Positions 1 through 4,694 of a DNA stretch of 8,242 bases are shown piece by piece; the first letter of the stretch is position 1, and every line of letters starts with the position of its first letter. The DNA lies in the NCBI GenBank assembly GCA_964461005.1, contig CAYWQQ010000025.1, positions 1 through 8,242 on the forward strand, given 5' to 3'. The translations under genes were made by a program, and so were the position numbers. The stretch is from JAAZBI01 sp964461005 (GTDB lineage: Bacteria; Bacillota_I; Bacilli_A; RF39; UBA660). The notes under the pieces were generated by a model, which was not told the origin of the DNA, searched no databases, and was given only the letters and a program-made list of their open reading frames with translations.

Positions 1-471
1 TATGATGAACGTCTTCATCAAAACTCATCTACTCAAATATATTATGCTGATAGCCTAAAAGCAGTCGTAAAAGCAATGAAAATAAATTTAGGATTAGAAA
101 AAGCCAGTTTAATTAAAAACTTCTCTTTCTCTATAAAAGAAGAATATAAACCTAAAATCATTGGAAAAAACGTTTATGGAGAAACACGTATTGATTTAGT
201 TCCTAATTTTATCGGAAAGTCTAAAACCTATATTTCAAATTGGGGAACAGAAAATGGAATTAAAATTAATTTTGATGAATATGAAACTGATTCCACATCA
301 TATGTGGACGGTCAGTTTCTTGAACAAAGTGTTAGTCCAAATTCTTTACTTTCAATTGCCAAAAGTAATGGCATAACTATTAGAATAGTTAAGAAAACAA
401 CTCCAATTATTGAAGAAACAAAACCAGTTGAAGAAACAAAACCAATTGAAGAAGAACCAACTGAAGAATAA
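1..471 (+). CDS. Penicillin-binding protein, C-terminal part with PASTA domain (5' end outside window)
   Basis: The reading frame is open from base 1 to a TAA at 469-471, followed at once by a second in-frame TAA, so only the last 156 residues are seen. The ATG at 76 is internal and has no ribosome binding site. The first codons (YDERLHQ, then a run ending in AVVKAMK) resemble the end of class A PBP transpeptidase domains, where a Gly-Tyr-Asp segment precedes a closing helix. A PASTA domain follows at about 196-393: it opens with VPNFIGK, has the mid-domain EQSVSPNS turn in place of the usual Q-S-P-x-x-G, and closes with the strand TIRIVK. PASTA domains bind peptidoglycan or muropeptides, and in this setting they usually end a bifunctional glycosyltransferase/transpeptidase. 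The last 20 residues are an acidic Pro/Thr/Glu tail. The active sites lie upstream, so class A versus class B cannot be decided here. Convergent with the next gene, with only 12 bp between them. Confidence 0.75.
   Translation, partial: YDERLHQNSSTQIYYADSLKAVVKAMKINLGLEKASLIKNFSFSIKEEYKPKIIGKNVYGETRIDLVPNFIGKSKTYISNWGTENGIKINFDEYETDSTSYVDGQFLEQSVSPNSLLSIAKSNGITIRIVKKTTPIIEETKPVEETKPIEEEPTEE
409..459 (+). repeat. 18-bp in-frame tandem repeat in the PBP tail
   Basis: Two copies of an 18-bp unit (409-426 and 427-444), identical except for the first base (ATT/GTT), each encode [IV]EETKP. A 15-bp degenerate third copy (445-459) encodes IEEEP. The unit is a multiple of three, so a gain or loss of one unit by slippage would change the tail length without breaking the frame. 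Confidence 0.8.
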
Positions 472-501
472 TAAAAAGAACAATTACTTGTTCTTTTTAT
501 T
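470..501. terminator. Bidirectional hairpin terminator between convergent genes
   Basis: A perfect 14-bp stem (470-483 with 488-501) closes a 4-nt loop (TTAC). The outer part of each arm is an A or T run, so either strand yields a stem followed by a U-rich stretch, and one element serves both the PBP gene and the leftward unit. The stop codon of the cohesin gene (484-486) lies in the loop, and arm 488-501 also encodes its final Lys/Asn residues. Confidence 0.85.
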
Positions 502-1818
502 TGCTCTTGTAATATCTTCTATTTTTGGCTCTTCTTTCTTTTTAAAGATTTTAACCCCTAAAATAGTAATATCTTTAATAATTAATACACCAACGATAGC
601 TGCTAATATATATACTATTAATTTATCAAAATTATCATTACCAATTAAGTCTTTTAATTGTTCATCAAAGAATCTTTGAACAACGTTGTTTTTCTTATCA
701 TATTGATAAAAACCTTCTTCACCATTTTCTGTATTTATACCATAAATAAGGAAATAATTTTTATTGTTTTTATAATTCCAAGCTTTTATTAAATCTGTTT
801 CCATCTCTAATTTAGTTTCTTTATATCCAAAAGGTGTTTTTGGATTATCATCAATTAGACATAAATTTATATTTTTAAAATTAACTGATTTATATGGTTT
901 ATAACTGTTTTTAACTTTATCATATATGTATAAGCCAATTATATTGTCCTCTGCTTTCAGACCGACAATAACACCTATTTTTTCATTTTGATATGCTAAA
1001 ACATCTTCCTCACCTATTTTGATTGTTATTTTATTAAAATTAATGGGTGCCGCATATAAATTTTCTTTTCTAGCTATTGTATACTTTTTATCAGCCACCG
1101 TAACTTCAATTGGCTTTAGTTCTTTAACTGTAGCATCTATTTTATATGTCCTTGTTTTACCATTTTCAGCTGTTACAACCACATTGATAGTGTTCAAGCC
1201 CTCATTTAGCAATATCTCTCCAGCACCGTTAATATCTGCTTTAGAATCAAGGGCTTTAGCACCTACTATAATTTTTTCTGTACCTGGTTCTAATTCAACT
1301 GTATAATTAACTGTATCTTTATTAAATATAGGAGATAAAGTCCCCTTGTCTAAAGTTAACTCCGACAAATAATTATTAGAACTATATGTTGCTTCTAATT
1401 CTGCTTGTGTCATTATTTTAAATACTGCTGGTGAAATAGAAAGAGACATATTTTTTTCGTCATCAAAAGATAAGACGTAAGCATTTTTCACACTAACATT
1501 GATATTACCTGATTTTAAAGCAGTAAACGTATATGTATATGTTTTACTATATGTACTTGAATTTGCAACAACATCAGAAACTGAAACTTCACCAGAATCA
1601 AGTCTAATATATGCTGAATTATATGATAAATTATAATACCAAGATCCAAGTGCTGTTGAAGAAGAAATTCTTACAGTAACAGTAATCTTGTTTCCAGCTA
1701 CAACTGCCGATTTTGATGAAGTAGCTTTTATATATGCCGTAGCAGCCTCTACTTTAATTGGACTAAATAGAAATATTGAAAGTAATATAAAACTCATTAT
1801 CAGTATTTTTTTCTTCAT
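484..1818 (-). CDS. Membrane-anchored cohesin-domain protein with cadherin-like domain
   Basis: 444 residues. Residues 1-25 form a signal peptide (MKKK, hydrophobic core, cleavage after VEA). Residues about 26-135 look like a cohesin-type beta sandwich: AGNKITVTVRISS early, an LGSWYYNLSYNSAYIRL strand pair, then YTYTFTALKSGNINVSV. Residues about 149-231 match the cadherin-like beta-sandwich family (YLSELTLDKGTLSPIF to NGKTRTYKIDATV). Residues about 237-390 are a mixed region I do not recognise. A single transmembrane helix at about 399-424 is followed by a short Lys-rich tail that should be cytoplasmic. The protein therefore displays a cohesin outside the cell on a membrane anchor. It is the second gene of a two-gene unit, 8 bp after a dockerin-bearing glucosaminidase, its likely partner. 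AGGAG lies 5 nt before the ATG and overlaps the upstream stop codon, which suggests translational coupling. The cohesin call rests on pattern recognition; a related Ig-like carbohydrate-binding fold is the main alternative. Confidence 0.8.
   Translation of the reverse strand: MKKKILIMSFILLSIFLFSPIKVEAATAYIKATSSKSAVVAGNKITVTVRISSSTALGSWYYNLSYNSAYIRLDSGEVSVSDVVANSSTYSKTYTYTFTALKSGNINVSVKNAYVLSFDDEKNMSLSISPAVFKIMTQAELEATYSSNNYLSELTLDKGTLSPIFNKDTVNYTVELEPGTEKIIVGAKALDSKADINGAGEILLNEGLNTINVVVTAENGKTRTYKIDATVKELKPIEVTVADKKYTIARKENLYAAPINFNKITIKIGEEDVLAYQNEKIGVIVGLKAEDNIIGLYIYDKVKNSYKPYKSVNFKNINLCLIDDNPKTPFGYKETKLEMETDLIKAWNYKNNKNYFLIYGINTENGEEGFYQYDKKNNVVQRFFDEQLKDLIGNDNFDKLIVYILAAIVGVLIIKDITILGVKIFKKKEEPKIEDITRANKKNK
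1414..1743 (-). other. Cohesin-like module (residues ~26-135)
   Basis: This segment begins right after the signal peptide. It has the cohesin layout: an early V-x-x-G-x-x-I-T-V-x-V strand, a small-residue turn, the L-G-x-W-x-Y-x-L-x-Y strand, a Leu-Asp-Ser-Gly turn, and a late tyrosine-rich strand followed by K-S-G-x-x-x-V-x-V. Cohesins bind dockerins, and the neighbouring gene encodes one. Confidence 0.7.
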
Positions 1819-1823
1819 ATTTT

Positions 1824-1828
1824 CTCCT
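1824..1828 (-). promoter_or_regulatory. RBS of the cohesin gene, overlapping the upstream stop codon
   Basis: On the minus strand AGGAG is followed after 5 nt (AAAAT) by the ATG at 1818. Its first two bases (1828-1827) belong to the TAG stop (1829-1827) of the glucosaminidase gene. A ribosome finishing the upstream gene sits on this site, which favours coupled translation of hydrolase and anchor. Confidence 0.8.
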
Positions 1829-3965
1829 ATTTAATTACGGTATATCCTAAGATATGTTTTCTTATTTTTAATAAATCATCAATTCCAACATTTCCATCAT
1901 TATTGATATCGGAAGCTGAAAGATATGGTCCGATTAATGAATAACCTAATATTTTTTTTCTTGTTTTTAATAAATCTACAATATCAACCAAACCATTACC
2001 ATCAACATCTCCTTTAATAACAAAAGTGTACTCCGTTTGTACTTCTCTATTTTTTACAATCATTTTGTCTCCTGTTGCTAAGATAGCTGTTTTAGTTTCA
2101 CCAGCAGCATTTGTAATTCTAACATCAATTAATGGATATATTTTCTTCATATTATTTATAACAACTTCTGGTGTTACATTTAAACCAATATTTGATATAT
2201 AACTAGAATTTAAATTGTAATTTAATTTTTGAAATATTTGTTGATTTGTTATTGGAACTGTATCTGTTTTAATAACAGTTATTTTATAAGTTCTTTCATC
2301 GCCATTTGCTGCTTTCACAACAAGATTATTAATAGTTGTCTCACTGCTTAAATTAATTGTTCCATTACCAGTAACGGTAGCACTAGCTACTACAGGAGTT
2401 ACATCAATTGTAATCGAATTAATTGAAGCATTTACATAATAAGTATATTCTGTTCTTCCGAATTCAAAATTATTAATATCAACAGAATTAATTTTTATTG
2501 ATTTTAACATGTTATTGGGATTTCCTTGAGCAGGTAAAGATGTTGCTACGGGCATTGTACTATATACAGGAATTTTAAATATAAAAGGTAAATTTAATAA
2601 TCCTGCTGTAGCATAAGAGTTATATGCTTTTATAGCTTCTGCTAAAGGAGCTGTTATGTTTTGCATATATTGATGACTAAATTTACTTCCGCCATTGTTA
2701 ACGACATCCCATTTTTGAAAATATGGTGTATCTTGTCCAACACTAATATAACTTCCTGCTACAAATTGAGAACCACCCATAACTCCTTTATATGCATTAT
2801 CCCAAGGTCTACCAAGAGTTGTATATGATAAACTCAAATATCCTCTTGCATAAACTAATCCTTGTTTCCAATTGGAATTTATATTAGTTGCAGATATATT
2901 GTAAGCTCCTATATTGAAAAAGTTATAATATCCAGATAAAGTTCTAGTTGTACATTGATTTTCAGCTTGTTTTTCTGATGTACATGGTTTGTTAATGTCT
3001 GATTTTAATACCCAATAATCAAATGGATTACCTGAAGTTACTGTTGGTGGGTTACCTGGTGTCCCTTTGCCAGTTTCAATTAAACTTTTAGCTGCCAAAT
3101 GTAGAGGACTAACATTATAATCTCTTCCCGCTTTGACAAAAGTACTAGCAAAAGATTCAATACTTCCATCTGTAGATCCGGCTTGTAAATATGTGTTGTT
3201 AAATAAGTTTTGAACTAATGGTCCATAATCAATTCCTTCATGAAAGCTTAATTTTTCAAACATAAAGATTTTTCTTTCATCCAAAAAATTTCTTGGATCT
3301 AAGTAATATGCTATTGTATCAAGATTAGCATTATACCAATTGGTACCATCTCTTACAAGCCAAGTATTAGTTAACCAATTATAAGAAATATCATCTGTGG
3401 CACGATATCCTTCATTCCCTTGAATTAAACTTTTACGATCATAACTTTCTTCAGTTAATACATTATCCCAATTTTCCAACGTGTTGTAAGCTTCAAACTC
3501 CCAATTGGGATATAATTCATGCAATTGTTTTAAATAAGGCCAATATGATGATGGAAATCCTTTTCCAGCTAATACTATTTCATATTCAGTTGTAGGTTTT
3601 ATCCCATCACCAATAGGTGGTGACAAAACAGATATCAAATCTGCTCTGATATAACCAGTTATATTTATTTCTTCCACAATACCATTTATATTTGTTACTT
3701 TTTTTACAAAAGAAACATTATACCAATTATAACTATCATCCGGATTACTACGAGCCGGACTATTATAATTTAAAATATTAACCTCATCACCAAAATTTAG
3801 TGCTGCAACAACTTCTCCAGCTGCTCCAGGAATACTTCTAACCCTGACATTGGTTGCAGAATAAGAAATTTTTCCAACAACTATTTCTTCTGCTGAAAGA
3901 GAAATAATTGAAAATGAAAAAACAAATAATATTGTTATTATATATAATATTTTCTTTTTCATCAT
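1827..3965 (-). CDS. Secreted SH3-glucosaminidase autolysin with C-terminal dockerin
   Basis: 712 residues, expected to cleave the glycan strands of peptidoglycan outside the membrane. Domains in order: signal peptide 1-25 (cleavage after LSA); bacterial SH3 domain about 30-113 (begins ATNVRVRSIPG); a region about 125-260 typical of clostridial-type glucosaminidases (YWPYLKQLHELYPNWEFEAY, later YYLDPRNFL); a glucosaminidase (GH73-like) core about 265-455 with candidate catalytic Glu297 in SLIETGKG; a cadherin-like sandwich about 487-567; an unassigned module about 575-650; and a two-repeat type I-like dockerin 651-712. It has no transmembrane helix and no LPxTG sorting signal, so the dockerin and SH3 are its only visible attachments. 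Cys328 and Cys338 are its only cysteines and lie 10 residues apart inside the catalytic domain, possibly a disulfide. First gene of the unit, upstream of the cohesin protein. Two ATGs stand in tandem; the second (3960-3962) has the better RBS spacing. Confidence 0.9.
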   Translation of the reverse strand: MMKKKILYIITILFVFSFSIISLSAEEIVVGKISYSATNVRVRSIPGAAGEVVAALNFGDEVNILNYNSPARSNPDDSYNWYNVSFVKKVTNINGIVEEINITGYIRADLISVLSPPIGDGIKPTTEYEIVLAGKGFPSSYWPYLKQLHELYPNWEFEAYNTLENWDNVLTEESYDRKSLIQGNEGYRATDDISYNWLTNTWLVRDGTNWYNANLDTIAYYLDPRNFLDERKIFMFEKLSFHEGIDYGPLVQNLFNNTYLQAGSTDGSIESFASTFVKAGRDYNVSPLHLAAKSLIETGKGTPGNPPTVTSGNPFDYWVLKSDINKPCTSEKQAENQCTTRTLSGYYNFFNIGAYNISATNINSNWKQGLVYARGYLSLSYTTLGRPWDNAYKGVMGGSQFVAGSYISVGQDTPYFQKWDVVNNGGSKFSHQYMQNITAPLAEAIKAYNSYATAGLLNLPFIFKIPVYSTMPVATSLPAQGNPNNMLKSIKINSVDINNFEFGRTEYTYYVNASINSITIDVTPVVASATVTGNGTINLSSETTINNLVVKAANGDERTYKITVIKTDTVPITNQQIFQKLNYNLNSSYISNIGLNVTPEVVINNMKKIYPLIDVRITNAAGETKTAILATGDKMIVKNREVQTEYTFVIKGDVDGNGLVDIVDLLKTRKKILGYSLIGPYLSASDINNDGNVGIDDLLKIRKHILGYTVIK
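1830..2015 (-). other. Two-repeat dockerin module (residues 651-712)
   Basis: Two EF-hand-like calcium loops are visible. Loop 1 (1974-2009) has Asp653, Asp655, Asn657, Asp661 and Asp664 at positions 1, 3, 5, 9 and 12. Loop 2 (1875-1910) has Asp686, Asn688, Asp690 and Asp697 at 1, 3, 5 and 12, but Gly694 at 9, where ligation can be water-mediated. Each is followed by a near-identical helix (DLLKTRKKILGY and DLLKIRKHILGY), the internal duplication characteristic of type I dockerins. Positions 10-11, which set cohesin specificity in known systems, are Ile-Val and Ile-Asp. Confidence 0.92.
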
Positions 3966-3967
3966 TT

Positions 3968-3974
3968 CACCTCC
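3968..3974 (-). promoter_or_regulatory. RBS of the glucosaminidase gene; points to the second ATG
   Basis: GGAGGTG on the minus strand is a near-perfect anti-Shine-Dalgarno match. It lies 2 nt before the first ATG (3965-3963) and 5 nt before the second (3962-3960). The second spacing is the more usual one, so the protein may begin MKKKILY and be 711 residues long. The signal peptide is unchanged either way. Confidence 0.75.
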
Positions 3975-3994
3975 ATATAATACTTCTCCATTAT

Positions 3995-4010
3995 TATAAT
4001 AATTATTATA
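3995..4010. repeat. 16-bp perfect palindrome over the promoter
   Basis: TATAATAATTATTATA reads the same on both strands. It covers the proposed -10 box of the glucosaminidase unit and the presumed start site just downstream. It could be an operator, but in DNA this AT-rich a chance palindrome is quite possible. Confidence 0.4.
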
Positions 4011-4013
4011 TCA
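4005..4013 (-). promoter_or_regulatory. Extended -10 promoter of the dockerin/cohesin unit
   Basis: The minus strand reads TGATATAAT: a perfect TATAAT preceded by the extended -10 TGn. No good -35 box is found at 16-18 bp spacing, which fits an extended -10 promoter. Transcription would begin near 3998, giving a leader of roughly 35 nt with the RBS in it. A second TATAAT at 3993-3998 is a less likely alternative because it lacks the TGn. Confidence 0.55.
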
Positions 4014-4064
4014 AAAAGAAAAATATTAATATATATTTTAGAACATTTATTCCATACTTTACGT

Positions 4065-4096
4065 AAAAAGAGAAAGATAGTAATTATCTTTCTCTT
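4065..4096 (-). terminator. Intrinsic terminator of the LtaS-like unit
   Basis: A perfect 12-bp stem (4085-4096 with 4068-4079) closes a 5-nt loop (4080-4084) and is followed on the minus strand by a run of five Ts ending at 4065; the first two are also the base of the stem. The stop codon of the 201-residue gene (4086-4084) straddles the loop edge, and the ascending arm encodes the last residues (IRER). Confidence 0.85.
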
Positions 4097-4689
4097 ATTT
4101 CTATAATTTCTAATTTTTTATCATTTTTTAACAAAATAAATATTGCCTCATCTTGATAACCTAAATCTTTAACATATTGCCAATAAACATTTACTTTATA
4201 GGCAGTCAAATCTTTTTTACCATTTAATTCATATGCTGTTTCTTCAACTGATTCAACAATAATGTCTTTTATTTTTGGTAAATCTTGTTGTCTATCTTTA
4301 TTAACATTATTTTCCACATATTTATAAATAGTCTCTTTGGCTTTTAATACCATGTTATCTATAGCTTCTGCTTTTATATATTGTAATCCACCAATATCAT
4401 TTTTAGTTATTTTACTGTTTAAGTCATAAAAATCAGAAATAAACAATTTAACTACAAATTCTGCATACTTTTTTTGATCAACTTCTTCTTTATTTAATTC
4501 CTTTTTTAAACTATCAAAGTAAGTTTCATATAATTTTGTTTTATTATCCTCTAAATTATAACCATATAATTCAATTTTATTAATAATTACTGGCTCAGAA
4601 CTTTTTTTTGGTTTTTTAACGATTTGATAAATCGTCAAACTAATTATAAATAATATAATTAAAAGTATAATTAATTTAATTACTTTCAT
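4084..4689 (-). CDS. Membrane-anchored protein of unknown function, partner of the LtaS-like gene
   Basis: 201 residues; I do not recognise a named family. One N-terminal hydrophobic helix (about 5-24) with few flanking charges is followed by a Lys-rich stretch (KKPKKSS), which fits a signal anchor with the rest outside the membrane. Residues about 50-130 look helical, with DFYDLN and KNDIGGLQY segments. Residues about 144-198 look beta-rich (AYKVNVYWQYVKDLGYQ, then AIFILL and KLEIIEI). A helical half followed by a curved sheet would suit an NTF2-like fold, but that is a guess from pattern alone. It starts 5 bp after the LtaS-like stop, with its RBS inside that gene's last codons, so the two should be made together. 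A role in surface polymer synthesis or its quality control is inferred from context only. Confidence 0.85.
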   Translation of the reverse strand: MKVIKLIILLIILFIISLTIYQIVKKPKKSSEPVIINKIELYGYNLEDNKTKLYETYFDSLKKELNKEEVDQKKYAEFVVKLFISDFYDLNSKITKNDIGGLQYIKAEAIDNMVLKAKETIYKYVENNVNKDRQQDLPKIKDIIVESVEETAYELNGKKDLTAYKVNVYWQYVKDLGYQDEAIFILLKNDKKLEIIEIRER

Positions 4690-4694
4690 ACTTC

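Noticed and set aside
76..78. ATG at 76 as the start of a separate small gene
   Set aside because: The frame is open upstream to the window edge and those codons look like the end of a transpeptidase domain. No RBS precedes the ATG.
410..679. Plus-strand ORF of 89 codons overlapping the PBP tail and the cohesin gene
   Set aside because: It runs through the PBP tail repeat in another frame, crosses the shared terminator, and continues antisense to a well-supported gene. It has no RBS.
1019..1306. Plus-strand ORF of 95 codons antisense to the cohesin gene
   Set aside because: It is antisense to clearly coding sequence, and its hydrophobic content comes from reading beta-strand codons backwards.
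484..3965. Wall anchoring of the hydrolase or cohesin protein by sortase
   Set aside because: No LPxTG-like motif followed by a hydrophobic segment is present in the hydrolase; the cohesin protein has a plain transmembrane helix with a 20-residue basic tail and no sorting motif.
3966..4083. Small RNA or riboswitch in the gap between units A and B
   Set aside because: The 118-bp gap is accounted for by a terminator tail, an AT-rich promoter and an RBS. No GC-containing structured element is seen.
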